A stretch of DNA of 64,000 nt from Dasyornis broadbenti (lineage: Eukaryota > Chordata > Aves > Passeriformes > Dasyornithidae), in the NCBI GenBank assembly GCA_013397935.1, contig VZRN01003162.1, forward strand, positions 1,283,401-1,347,400. The letters run 5' to 3'. The notes under the pieces are model-generated. The model had not been told where the DNA came from and searched no databases. It worked only from the letters and a program-made list of their open reading frames with translations. The translations under genes and the position numbers were made by a program. Below, piece after piece: positions 50,901 to 62,100 of the stretch (positions within the stretch are counted from its first letter, which is position 1; the number at the start of each line of letters is the position of its first letter).

Positions 50901-53151
50901 TGGAAAGGCTTTCAGTGATTAAATAAAATACTGAAACATTCAATAATATAGTTACTGTTACAGGCTCGGCATCAATATGCTCAAGTGATAGAAATGCAGT
51001 TTTACATATAAAGACTAATATGAAACTTGCTAGCTGTTAACTACAGTTATACACAATAGCACAGAATGTGCCATGCTATTTTTAAGTACTCCTCCAGAGA
51101 CCATCTCTAATCCCAAGAAATAAGCTTATTTGCAAACCTGTCCGTTGGAACAAAAGTCCCAGGTGGGACTTTGCTGTCTGGCTTCTCATGCTGTTTCTGC
51201 AAGTTTTACAAGACAATCTAAGTCATTCTCAGAGCAGCCTTTCACAGCATCAAAGGCAGAACTCTCTTCTTGAGTCTGTTCCTTACCTGAACTGTTACAG
51301 GGAATGCCTTGAGAAGGTGTATTTAAAACACTTCCAAAGCCAATACTACACTGACTGAAAGCACTATAAATATACTGAAATTATGTCTTTAAACTGTATT
51401 TTTTAGTTGCTAACTCAAATTATACTTTATCTTTTCTTGTCCAAAAAGTAAGCTCATGCATAAATTCTATGAAAGAGCTCAGTAAATAATCGATAATGGA
51501 AACATTAGCAGCCCATATTAAGATGTGTTTAATTTAGTATTACATCTTCAAAATGTACATTTATCAAAGCCCTGATGACAGAGAATAGCTTCTGAAAACA
51601 AGGGGAAGAAACACAAAGCCTCACTGTTTTCCGTCACAAAGACACTGGTGGTCTGATAGCAAGAACCATGGAGGGTAGCACATGCTTTATACCTTGGCTT
51701 TAGCAAAGTTTTGATATACATCTGAAGCCCTTATAGTCTCCTTATCACACAATTGCTGAAATATGGGCTGGATAAAAGGATGATAAGGTGGGTGGAAAAC
51801 TGGCCTCCTAAGCTCAAAGAGTTGTCACCTGTAGTGCAAATTCCAGGTAGCAGGCAGTATCTAGTGGGATCCTTCAGGGATTTCTGCTGGGACCAACACT
51901 GCTCTCAGTAACTTACTGACCAGAGCAAGTTGAAAGAGAACAATCAGTATACTGGAGGGCATGGCTAATATTCAGAGGGACCTGGAAAGGCTGGAGAAAT
52001 GGGCAGACTGGAACTTCTTCAAGGTCAACAAGAACAAGGGTAAGGTATTGCCTTTTGAATGAGGCCAGGAGCTGACCACGTGAAAATCAGGAAAGGATCT
52101 GCAGGTGGTATTGGGTGAGAGGTGTCAGCAATGCAGCCTGGCAGCAAAGGCAACCAACAATATCCTGACTCAAACAAGTGGTCAGCACAATGAACAGGGA
52201 CAGGAAAGTGACCCTTCCCCTCCATTCTGCACTTGTAATATTGCATCTGGAGCACTTTGTCCTGTTTGGGGCTCCCCAATGCACTAAGGCCATTTACACA
52301 CTGCCGTAAGTCCAATGGATGGCTGCCAGGATGGTCAGGGAGGGTCACATACAAGGGAAGATGGGAGAGGTGCTTTCAGCTTTGAGAAGAGCAGACAAAA
52401 AGTAGGCCTTGGTGCTTTCTACAGCCAATTAACCAGAGAATACGTAGAAGATGCAGCCAGATTCTTAGAGCTGCACAGTCATAAGACAAGATGCAACACG
52501 CAAGTTGGAACAAGGAAAACTGTAATCAGATTGCAGGATTAATTTTTTATTTACTTACTTAGTAAGTAGAAGTAGTTAAATATTGAGACATACTGCCCAC
52601 AGAAGTTGTGGAACCTTTGACGCTGGAGGCATTCAAGACTCGACACGGTCCTGAGCAACCTGATCTAATTAGACCTGTTTGAAGCTGGGGGGTGGGACTA
52701 GATGACCTCCAGAGGTCACTTCCAACTTAGATTATGATTCTGAAAGAAAAAAGGCCCATGAAGCCTCCTGGCTTTACAGAGATACTGCTAAAACATATCA
52801 ATTTATTTATGCTGTTACACTGGCGAAAAGCTACTGTACCCAAGCCCTAATTTTAACAGATCAGCCAATATCTCCAAAAGAAGGAGTGCAAAATATTTCA
52901 GCACAAACCCCATATGCTTTCCTTTTACTTGTAATCAATTTAAGTTAAATTCAGATGTTGGAGAATTTTGTAAAAGATAACAAAAACTTCATTCCTCTCA
53001 CCTGGGTATGAGACTGAAATAACAGAATTTAATAAGTTTGGGGAGAAAATTCCCAAGGTCACTTACCCTGTGCGTGACTGTCCAACTTTATCACAGATGT
53101 CTAAGATGAGGCCCCAGTCCTCTGCAGTGTTCATCTCACTGGTTGCTTTCT
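35702..53151 (-). CDS. STAM: STAM gene, coding exons 2-14 (exon 1 beyond 64000)
   Basis: STAM is a subunit of ESCRT-0. With HRS it gathers ubiquitinated receptors on early endosomes, and it recruits deubiquitinases and signalling partners. Thirteen exons totalling 1595 nt join in frame with canonical GT-AG sites. Domains, using human-like numbering: VHS domain (about 14-148, exons 2-5), UIM (about 170-190, exons 6-7), SH3 (about 212-270, exons 7-8), the HRS-binding coiled-coil/GAT-like region with an ITAM (about 300-400, exons 9-12) and a Pro/Gln/Tyr-rich tail (exons 13-14). The total with a 40-nt first exon would be 544 residues, against 540 in human [13 protein letters not shown] and the tail SYSQKALL identify STAM. 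STAM2 is the main alternative, but the match to STAM is close to residue by residue. No disruption is seen. Confidence 0.96.
35952..37052 (-). other. STAM intron 13
   Basis: Non-coding and AT-rich; no repeat family was recognised. Confidence 0.8.
37053..37228 (-). CDS. STAM: STAM exon 13: Pro/Gln-rich tail
   Basis: 176 bases encode [20 protein letters not shown], then [20 protein letters not shown] and a Ser/Pro/Gln-rich end. The acceptor is TTCCTAG and the donor is GTAATT (weak at +5). The tail is more diverged from human than the domains. Confidence 0.93.
37229..37742 (-). other. STAM intron 12
   Basis: Non-coding; nothing was recognised. Confidence 0.8.
37743..37896 (-). CDS. STAM: STAM exon 12: coiled coil and ITAM
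   Basis: 154 bases encode [20 protein letters not shown], then [19 protein letters not shown] and [12 protein letters not shown]. The ITAM pattern YxxL...YxxL is seen as YNKL and YAKL, the region linked to JAK signalling in mammals. Human has YTKL at the first position. Confidence 0.95.
37897..38219 (-). other. STAM intron 11
   Basis: Non-coding, 323 bases, with a T-run close to exon 11. Confidence 0.8.
38220..38274 (-). CDS. STAM: STAM exon 11: coiled-coil region
   Basis: A 55-base exon encoding [18 protein letters not shown]. It is too short to be found by open-frame length alone; the splice sites (TTTTCTAG acceptor, GTAAAA donor) and phases fit exons 10 and 12 exactly. Confidence 0.94.
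38275..40676 (-). other. STAM intron 10
   Basis: Non-coding. The segment of about 38880-39420 has higher complexity, with minus-strand open frames of up to 100 codons, but I could not assign it to a gene or repeat family. Confidence 0.7.
40677..40764 (-). CDS. STAM: STAM exon 10: start of coiled-coil/GAT-like region
   Basis: 88 bases encode [19 protein letters not shown] then [10 protein letters not shown], a helical segment used for HRS binding in the family. The acceptor is GTTCTAG and the donor GTAAGG. Confidence 0.95.
40765..42325 (-). other. STAM intron 9
   Basis: Non-coding; a 90-codon plus-strand open frame from 41455 has no recognisable homology. Confidence 0.75.
42326..42414 (-). 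CDS. STAM: STAM exon 9: acidic linker
   Basis: 89 bases encode [20 protein letters not shown] then EPEPVYIDE. The acceptor is TCTTACAG and the donor GTAAGC; the frame ends in phase 0. Confidence 0.95.
42415..43627 (-). other. STAM intron 8
   Basis: Non-coding; a plus-strand open frame at 43301-43549 has no recognisable homology. Confidence 0.75.
43628..43722 (-). CDS. STAM: STAM exon 8: second half of SH3
   Basis: 95 bases encode [20 protein letters not shown] then [12 protein letters not shown]. It contains the SH3 Trp pair and the [12 protein letters not shown] end, which binds PxxP or PX(V/I)(D/N)RxxKP ligands such as the deubiquitinases AMSH and UBPY. The donor is GTAAGT. Confidence 0.96.
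43723..44047 (-). other. STAM intron 7
   Basis: Non-coding and AT-rich, 325 bases. Confidence 0.8.
44048..44240 (-). CDS. STAM: STAM exon 7: UIM core and first half of SH3
   Basis: 193 bases encode AIELSLKEQ, with the Ala and Ser that define a UIM, then a Ser/Thr-rich linker ([17 protein letters not shown]) and the SH3 start [19 protein letters not shown] and [11 protein letters not shown]. The exon boundary inside the UIM matches human. Confidence 0.96.
44241..45280 (-). other. STAM intron 6
   Basis: Non-coding; it contains a CR1 3' fragment at about 44685-44890. Confidence 0.8.
44685..44890 (-). mobile_element. CR1 LINE 3' end, same orientation as STAM
   Basis: Reverse-complement CR1 order: AGAATCAGATTTACACAGAT, GGCTGAGGTTGGAAGGCACC, TCTGGAAGTCATCATGTCCA, then a CTGTTCAAGCAGGGTCA segment and AAAGTCCCTCCTTAATTC. 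Confidence 0.92.
45281..45371 (-). CDS. STAM: STAM exon 6: linker and start of UIM
   Basis: 91 bases encode [20 protein letters not shown], then [10 protein letters not shown]. The acidic EEED and following LAKA begin the ubiquitin-interacting motif. The donor is GTGAGT, phase 1. Confidence 0.95.
45639..45785 (-). CDS. STAM: STAM exon 5: end of VHS domain
   Basis: 147 bases encode [20 protein letters not shown], then [20 protein letters not shown] and VTFPAIGSQ. Phase 0 at both ends. The sequence is essentially the same as human. Confidence 0.96.
45786..46306 (-). other. STAM intron 4
   Basis: Non-coding, 521 bases; nothing was recognised. Confidence 0.8.
46307..46402 (-). CDS. STAM: STAM exon 4: VHS domain
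   Basis: 96 bases encode [18 protein letters not shown] then [14 protein letters not shown], the surface helices of the VHS fold. Phase 0 at both ends. It is separated from exon 3 by only 83 bases. Confidence 0.95.
46486..46561 (-). CDS. STAM: STAM exon 3: VHS domain
   Basis: 76 bases encode [19 protein letters not shown] then AMQALT. The acceptor is TTTTTCAG and the donor GTACGT. One Arg-to-Lys difference from human (IMRR to IMKR) is visible. Confidence 0.95.
49445..49535 (-). mobile_element. CR1 LINE 3' end fragment, reverse orientation
   Basis: A short piece with TCCTGAGTCGGAAAGGACCC, ACAAAGATCAAAGTCCAGCT and CCTGGCCCTGCACAGGACAG, typical of one avian CR1 3' subfamily. Confidence 0.85.
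51765..52745 (+). mobile_element. CR1 LINE fragment (3' part of ORF2 and 3' UTR)
   Basis: About 1 kb in plus orientation, antisense to STAM. Words seen in order: CTAGTGGGATCCTTCAGGGA, AATATTCAGAGGGACCTGGA, AGGCTGGAGAAATGGGCAGA, GGAGCACTTTGTCCTGTTTG, GGAGGCATTCAAGACTCGAC and GACTAGATGACCTCCAGAGG. The coding frame is broken and nothing functional remains. Confidence 0.93.
53067..53151 (-). CDS. STAM: STAM exon 2: VHS domain, N-terminal part
   Basis: 85 bases encode [13 protein letters not shown] and [14 protein letters not shown]. The acceptor is TTTATCAG and the donor GTAAGT. It begins with two bases that complete a Glu codon, so the preceding exon ends in phase 1, as in human, where exon 1 carries the first 13 residues. 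Confidence 0.95.
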
Positions 53152-56100
53152 CTGATAAATAAAGTATAAGTAAATCAAAATACAAATTTTAAAAAAATTA
53201 AATTGTCAACAAAGATGTTGAAATATCACCTCTTTGCATATTGCTAAATGAATGACAAATCCCTATTGTTAATATATGAATTTTATTAAATATGTTACAT
53301 CTAATTATTTATTTTCTAATGTTCACTCGTAACCATGAATTTTAATTACTGAGCAAACATATTTTGGGGTTGTTTTCCCACATAATAAAGATGCACCATA
53401 AAGATGTAACATGACACAAGTAGTACAGCTACCAACAGATTATTTTTTCCATTTGAAACTACAAAGTTTAATAGGATATGATCATCCAAAGCACTAGTTC
53501 ACAGTTTGCAGAGTCAGATACAACCAAATTTATCACTTAACTGCTGTGTCTTGCATTTCCTTTCTATATATTACATCTCAACACGGAGGATTTAAAAAGT
53601 CATCATAATTACTAAACTTTCATCTTCCCATTCTTATTTCTGCTTTGGATGATATATTTCACTGTTTCTTTTCAGTTATAAAGACTGCTAAACCAAAGCT
53701 AATCTCAAAGAAGCCATTGGGACTCTTTCTTCTAATTTTTTTTTTAATAGGACAAGAGTCCCTGGTGAAGACTAAAGAAATAGAGAGAGGAGGTGAAGAA
53801 GAAATAGATTCAATGTCAGAAGAAAAAACACAGATTCCCTCCCTATTTCTCCCCCAGAAAAGCTTATTTACACTAAGAATAACAAGAAATAAAAGCATTA
53901 AAGGAAACTGAGCCTTACACTGCAGCTCAGCAGAAGATTCAGGACTGAAGAGCCTAAGGGGATGCACAAGCATTTTCCATTAGTAACTCAACAGAAGGAG
54001 AATGGGCACAGAATCATACACACACTTTCTTTCCCATCCCTCCTTCATCTAATGTTCACATCTTAATCAACAAAACCCAAAATATGGCTCAGCAATGAGT
54101 ACCTTCAGGGAATGTCTCAGACGACTTAGTTCTATGAAACAAACCAAAGATTTCCTATAAAAACTTATCTGCCAGGAAAGATTCATCATCTAGATTAGCA
54201 CTGGCAAAATTGCAAAGAGAAAAACAAAGCAAGACATCTAATCTACAAAAATTACAAGGAATTATTAATATCAAAGTTGATGGCTTTTCTTATGAATGAG
54301 TTTCTATGTCCTACAAATTGATGTGGGTTACAGTTAGTTTCCTAATTCAAAACAAAAATGCAGAAAAGCAAAACTACAGTTATGTGCTCCCAAATTATTT
54401 CTGAGGAAAATTCAACACTGACATATATACAACTGAAACAACACATCAGCTGTACTGCCTGATGCAAGGAAAAGAGCAAAACAATATAGGTAAAGCCTAA
54501 ATGGCAGTTATAATTCTGTATGTTCTCTCAGATAAAGTAAAAGGGCATTGCCTCTTCTCTCTGAACCCTATCAGAAAACTTGTTTGGTTACAAAAAGTGG
54601 TCATAATCAACAGAAATATCAAAAATTATAGGTAGACACCGTGCCAACTTCTAGCACTAAGATATACCAGCTGATCAACCAACCACTTTATTTTCCTTTC
54701 AGTCCACTCTTGTTCCAAATCATGCTTATGACTATCAATCATAGAAATTCGTGATTTTCAGGTAAGACACTTGAACTTAATGCCTAGCATAGAGCCATCA
54801 CAGGCCAAGCCAGTCTTCTGAAACCGCAGTCCATGTGCACAGCAGCTGTTCTGCCAGCAATGCCAGCCTCAACTCTGCAGCACAACGGCTTATTTTGAAA
54901 CACAGATCCTGAGTTGCCTTCACCAAACTGAAAACAGCTAATAAGCAAGTCCAGAGACACACAAAACAGATCACATGGAGGCGGTTTACTTCCAGGACTC
55001 CACTGTTGCCAGTTCTACTGGAGCTGGACCAGCTCCAGTGAAAGTGTGCCCACACAGTGCTCTCCAAAGCCTTAAGTTTCCACCAGGTTCCACGCTCGCA
55101 CATGGAGCCTCACAAACCCAGAACTGGTCACTCATGCCTAATGCTGCACTTCAGTTAGCACATCCTTCAGCAGAGAGATGAGCAATCCAATGGAACTGGA
55201 ACTTTGGTCTTTTCCATTGTTCTATATAACAGACAGTTGTCTGTATTTTTGACAACAATTGATCCTTCTTTCCTCATTCAATGTCAACAAAGAGAAACAG
55301 CATGGCAATCAGTTATGTCTTCTACAAACCAAGGACTAAACTAATGCATGTTTTAATATAACAGCAAACTGTGCTTTATGCTAATTAAAATACTTTGGCT
55401 AAAACTATAAGATGGCGATTGATGAAATCCCTGATCCACATTAACCACACCAGTTACAGCCTTTATTTTAATTCTCAATATGAACATTTTGCAAATTTAT
55501 CCATGAGTACAATTACAAGTTTTCTGCCATGGTCACATTCTTTCTTGGCAGTTGAAGTTAGTCCTGCATAAAAATTGCCATTTACTTGCAATGCCTTCTC
55601 CCTTGTTAGTCAGGGTATTTCCTCCACCAGCAAACACTAGATAGTTTCTTACTAAATTTCAGCCTGAAACCAAGCTCCACTGTATCCTTTCAGTCTTCTG
55701 CAGTAACAATCATGCAATAATTCCATTGGATAACAAAATTAATAGTAAGCCATGAGAAAAAAATTGCCTCTAGAATTTTACTTAAATTCTGTCTCAAACA
55801 AGGGCAGTTAAAAGTTAAGAGCATACGGAGAATGTTAGCAGCATGCTGTCTGAGCTGACTGCCCACAGAAAAGGCCACTATCTCTGTCAGAGCATTAGCA
55901 AATGACTATCGCCTTTCATCACTCTGGGAACAGGAACATCAAAGATGCTTTGACAAAATTCCTATGTTGCCTCAGTGTTTTGTAGGCAAAATTATTACTT
56001 AAATCTACTTAAGTTAAATTACTTACACTATTATCACTTAAAATCCATGAATACTCTCTCTTCTAACACGAGGCACACATTCACAGGCAAAAAAAAAAAA

Positions 56101-59100
56101 GTTTCTGTGCATTCAGTAGTTGCCTACCCTGCCTGGCAACTGGCATCCTCCCAGCCTTCAGGTACAGTTGACATGTCACTGTCAGACTTAGTACTGAAAT
56201 GGAGTCTTACAGGGAAGGAAAACAAACATTTGTGTTTAAAGTCTTAAGACGGGTTAACACAGCACATAGAAGATAACTTAAAAGAAGAAAGGTTCTTCAT
56301 CTTCTATCCTTGATTGGAAATAATTCTACCATAACAGTATTAATGTTTAGTTCAGACCTTATCCCTGCACCTCATCATTGCTTCAAAATCTTACTCAACT
56401 TAGTGAATGCCAAGCCACGATCAGATAACAGTTTAAACTTTACAAAAACAACTTTAAAAGACAGCACTGGCTCCTTCATGAAATCAGCATATGTCAAAAC
56501 TTATTAATACTATGCCAAACACAAAGGAAGGACTACATCACAGCTCTCTTCCATTAAACTGCACCATTCAAATTCAAGGCATTGTTTTCTGCGAACAAGC
56601 AAGGCCTACAAATGAACATCGTCATTTTAACCAGCGCAAAACTGTACAATCTTATGTTGCGTCACGTTAATTTGTAGTAATTAATAGTTATTACTAATCC
56701 TAATTACTATTAATAGTAGTTAGTAAAATAGTAGTTTTAAGTTTTTTAATCTGGCTCTTTTCCTTGGGGTTTTTTTTCATTACTCGTCTTCATCTCTCAC
56801 CTTTACTTTTTTAGGAGTGTATTTAATATTATTTTCTTACTAGCAATTCCATAAAGACAGACACACAAAGTGGTAAGTGCCATAAATTCAGAGGAAAACA
56901 ATACCTGGATCTATGAGTTCTTTGGTCAAAATCAACAATGATCTGGCAGAATATAATAATACCTGTCTAAATTACTTCAACAATTTATTAAGTTCCTACA
57001 ACAAGAGAGACAAAACCAATATATTCCATTTTTCAGCCACTTTGCAAGGCACAGAGCATGGCATCACTAGGCCTCTCCCTTTATACTTCTGTATTCAGAA
57101 CACTAATCATTCTGGGACAGACCAATTCCATCTTGCCCAACATTCAGTCTCTAATACATGTATTATACCTAAAGCAGATGCATAGGAACATATAAAAGAG
57201 AATAAGGTAAGCATTAGTTGTACTTCCCTACCAACACACCTTTCAGTGACCAACAATTTGCAGCTTCGTAACTCCTGAGTCAGAAATGGTGTTCCAACCA
57301 CACAAACATTGTCATAAATCACACATAGAACAAAAAGTATTCTGAAGCAAAATGCATCTCCTATGATGGAAAAGTCAGCTGTTTGTATCTTCAAAGTTTC
57401 TCAGTAAGTTGTAGAACATAATGTCCTCCAAATAAAACACCTAGATGCTGAAATTATCCTTCCAAATGTATATTCTATCTTTTTTCAAGTAAACCTCTGA
57501 ATAAAATTTACACAAAACTGAATAGCACCTGGCTGCTAAAGAAAACACCATTCTTCATTACAAATGCCATAGACACTCACTGAAATACCGTACCTAAAAC
57601 TCAGAAGACAGCGTTACACTTACTGAATGAGAAGCCAGGCCAGAAAGACCTAAATATATGAGTTTGATTACTTATACTTTGGTTGTAGTGTAAGTACACA
57701 GGCTCTTGCATGGGCTCCTTTGGGATACCTAAACTGCCTCTCCTTGTGTCGTAAAGTTCATTAGCTGTGTTGAGGACCCATTTCCCTATAATTTACACAA
57801 ACCTGAATGCTTGGAGCATTGATAAAATTCTGTTTGCTCCTCCAGTTTTGTGTGTTATTTATAAATTATAAGCAAAGCAAAAATACTTGCGCTGTGATGA
57901 AATTCCCTATTATATACAAAACACAATTGCAGTTGATTATTTTAAGACAGAAGAAAAAAAATAACAAGACCCTTTTCTCAGAAGAAAAAAAAAAATTCCT
58001 AAAATTCATACCTGTCCTAAAAGAAATTTATCATCATGTTTACAAAGTACTATTAAACAGAAGAAAGGTAGTGCATGCTGAAAAAAATCCATTGCCAGAT
58101 TTAGTGGTTGATGCTTTAGGTGCTGGTAACAGGAATATAAATTTTGCTGCAGATTTTCCATGGAAATATGTGCTACTCATTTGATTTCTCTGCGTTAGTT
58201 GTGCATCTTAACAATGGCATTTTACTGCCTTATTAGAAATTTGCAACTGTTCAGGTACTGCAGTGAACCACATGATGCATTTCTTAGAGCAGAAAACTTA
58301 GTGACTACCTGTTGCTAACGTCATTTTCAGAGGGAGGTCTTGGCAGGCTTGAGCTTCTCAAGCTTTAGATTTTACTGAAGTTTATTTTTAAAAAATCCCA
58401 GTCTTAGAACTGAGTTATTTTTCTGCAACAAAGTCTCAAAGATGTTAAAACTAGCAGAATTTCAAGAAACAGCAAATCTAGATCAAAATACCCTCAAATC
58501 CAACACTTAAAATGTACATAATTTGAAGCAATTAAAAGAAATATCAGTAAAAACTGTCATAAAATTCTACCAAATTAAGGTTTTTAATCATCTTACTTAT
58601 TATTTGCTCTTAGTCTATTCATGGATGTAACATGATTTTCACAGTTAGACATCGCTAAAATGAAATACTGAAGCTGTAACTTCAAAGAAATGAATGGCTG
58701 AAGAAAGTCTTCAAAAGAATACCTAAAGAAAGTCTTCAACTCACAGACTCATATTAAAATCAGTTTCTAGCAGAAAGAAAAAAATCCTCAAAAATCTGTT
58801 ATGTCACTGTAAATACCACAGAATTTTTAAAAAATCCAACACTTCCCTCAGCCTTCTCTCCTCCTCTTCCACTCAGTTTTGTTTGCATCACAAGGCTAAA
58901 TAAATAATTTCCCCTTCTCTATAAAATTGCAAATACTAAAATTCCAAAGTAATATAGATTAAATAGCTCTTAAAGACTGAAACTGACTGCAAATTTTTCT
59001 TTCTTTTTGTAGGCACTTGCTGAGAAATTCGATTACATACCATTCCACACCACTGAAGTTAAATGCAATTGTATTTTGTTCTTTTTGCCTGTCAAATAAA

Positions 59101-62100
59101 ATGAACAAATACATTTGTTAGCCCACTCTACCAAAACAACCACTTGAATATTAACCACTTTGCATTTCACTAACACACTCAGAACTGCACAAGAAGAATA
59201 TGTCCAACCAGATTCCATTTAGACAAGACTGAAAATAACCTCTAACAGGCAATGACACCATAGAGAAAAACTAGAATTCCATGTACTATTAACTCTGGTA
59301 AAGCTATTAAGCAACTTCTGCAGTTTAACTGTATCCCCATTTACAGTGTTCCCAAGTCCTTATGGGAGCACTTGTAGAAGGTGTCCTATGAAAGCACTGC
59401 AGCTGATCCGAGGCAGAGCAAGCAGCAGTGACTGAGGCCACCTCAACTCATTCCTTCAGCAGACTGTGTAAGATCTCACTGTGCATGAAGCAGCCCTGCC
59501 AAAATGAGCATCGTTCAACTGAATGAACTGAGCAGAATGAAGGCAAAAGGATTCACAAACTGGTTAGAAAAGGCTGAATAGTAAGATGAGCTGAGCAAAA
59601 CCAATTTAGACATTTAGATGTCTCACACCAACCCTAATAAATCCACAGAACTCAAACTACCTTTCACTAAGAAATATTACAACACAACAGGAAGGTGAGC
59701 ACATTAGAAATACATGAGAAGGATGAATAGCCCATAAACAAGGTGTATCACAGGCATGTCATACTAACAAATGGGGCCGGGATATATTTGCAGAACCCCA
59801 CAAGCCAAGCCACAGTAGAAGAAGCATTTCAGAAGCAAGATCAGCAAGAAAGTTAACTTTTCACATCAGGTATGCAGTGTTATTTTTATCACTTAGAGGA
59901 ACAGATTTTACATGCTGGAGATCTACTTTGATTCTTCTGAATTTTGATATTATAATGCACACTGTCACAGCTGAAATGAGAAGTGCTTAAAATGACAGTT
60001 CTTCCCCGGGAGGAAAGAAAAAAAATTATCGGAAAAGTACAATCTTTGACTATAGAAAATACTATGTTGGCTTCAAAGTGCCCAGCTGAACTCAAGAGTC
60101 TGGGAATTTATAGTGAAAAAGATTTTTTTTGTTGGCTGATCTACTGAAGGGATATTCCACTCAGCCTTATCCAGTCAGCATTGTCATTTTCACTGAGAAC
60201 ATAACACCAAAGAGTAATCTTTAAGTAAGAAGTTATTGTTTTTCATAAACATTTATAAATAACTGAAAAGGGGGGTGGCTATATCTCCTTTCCTACACAT
60301 TTTCTACTCAGTCTCCCTGTTAGCTCACAGCTAATGTGGTTTTCAAACAATGCTGAGAAAAACAGTAGGCCAACTCAGGCAAAAAAGTACCAGTCTCATG
60401 ACAAGCTGAACCAATCATTGGAATTCATCTTCCCTTGAAGACAGATGTTAACTCACAGTCTGCAGTCTCCATAATGATCTGGGGTCAAGAAACTCATCTG
60501 TGACAATTCTACATTCTTTTGGCAAATCTGGCCTAACACAGAAAGTCCAGCTCAGAGAGATATGTAACTGGATGTTTAGAAGATGTTGACTAACTACAGG
60601 GATGAATCTAAAGAACAATGAGTCTAAATAGCAAGAGGATTTTATTTTAGGAAATTGCACCATGGGAATCATGGTCAAACCATTTCTTACATTCTAGCAG
60701 CATCAAACTATAGGCTGATCATCTGTAATTATTAAATATCTGAAGAGTTGGTAGCATAAAATTACCAACAACTGCTATAGTTAATAAAACACAGGGAAAA
60801 TGATTGCAAGCCACATCACGTTCTACTACCTTACTAAACTACCTGCTTAACTTCCTATTACTGTAAATAGTAAGCCTGAATTTCTTCCCACTCCCATGCT
60901 GCCTCAAACCATCACAGTAAGAACTAGAGTACCATCCAAAGCAAATGCAAACACCTTCATCCTTTACTGTGTGTAAGAGAAAAAAAATCCAAAGCCTCCC
61001 ATGTTTTTAAACACCTCTTAATATCATGTGTGATTTTTATGACAACTTATACCAGAACCTAAGTTACAGATTTTATTGTTGAGATAGTATCCAAATGACA
61101 CTTGAGAATTGCTTTAGTAGTAAGTTCTTCATCAAACCTAGCCTAAGCACCACTACTTTACTAATTAGCCTGTCATGACAGATTAGTAGACAGTCTTTTA
61201 GTTCTTAAAGCACATTTCACCATTATTTTACCTGAGTCAAACTTACAGATAAATCTGCACTTCTCAGGAACAACTCCCTAGGAATAATTTTACGATGAAA
61301 ATTGAGAAATATGGCAGAAACAGACAAACCCATGAACCTAATAAGAATACTTTTATTTCTAACCCCTTAAATGGAGGATTAGAGTTTTTAAATTATACTA
61401 TCAACAGGCCCAACGTTTGGAGATTTTTTCTTTTTTATAATTTCCATTATTATGTTCCTTACTTGAACACACCGTCAAAGGTTCCCTGACTTGATTAGCA
61501 TCCCTTCCTGCTGAAACATTCCTAAATATGGTAAAAAGAAACTTCAGAAAATGGAAAGTATTTGGGCTTCATCCAGAGATTTGGACTCTTGAGGATGAAA
61601 AGGGTTAACCTCCTCAAATCTCTTGGCATTCTTTAATTTAATAGCAGTCTTAAACAACATTCTTTTGCCAACTACACCTAAAAAAAAACAGGTGCACCCC
61701 TCAAAACTCTGTACCAAGTTGACACTAAATGGTAAACTATTATGGATAAGCAGGTGCCACCACAACAGCATGCTAACAGGACTAGCCAAATGCTGTTAAC
61801 TGGCCAGGCAAACTGAAAAATTTCTCCTGAACCTACTACGTGCTCCTCAAAACAACAGAAAACAATTTAGTTGCAGATATGTTCTCTGCAACCCATCATC
61901 CTAAATGGTTCCAAAATAATTTCCAACTACTCCACAGTATTGATCAGTTGTTCAGTGAACAAGAATGCACGGCTATTGCAGCAATACTATCAACTACACC
62001 AATGTCCAAACTCATCATGAAATTAAGAATAGCTGCTGACTGCCTTTCTGCTTCAGGAACATGATTTTCAAAAGAAAACTTTCTTGCTGGATAAAAACAA

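Larger units (their letters stand above)
46562..53066 (-). other. STAM intron 2
   Basis: Non-coding, 6.5 kb. It holds two CR1 pieces in opposite orientations (about 49445-49535 and 51765-52745); the rest is AT-rich and unassigned. Confidence 0.8.

Noticed and set aside
52025..52542. Open frames on both strands in STAM intron 2
   Set aside because: They fall inside the CR1 element at 51765-52745 and are not genes.
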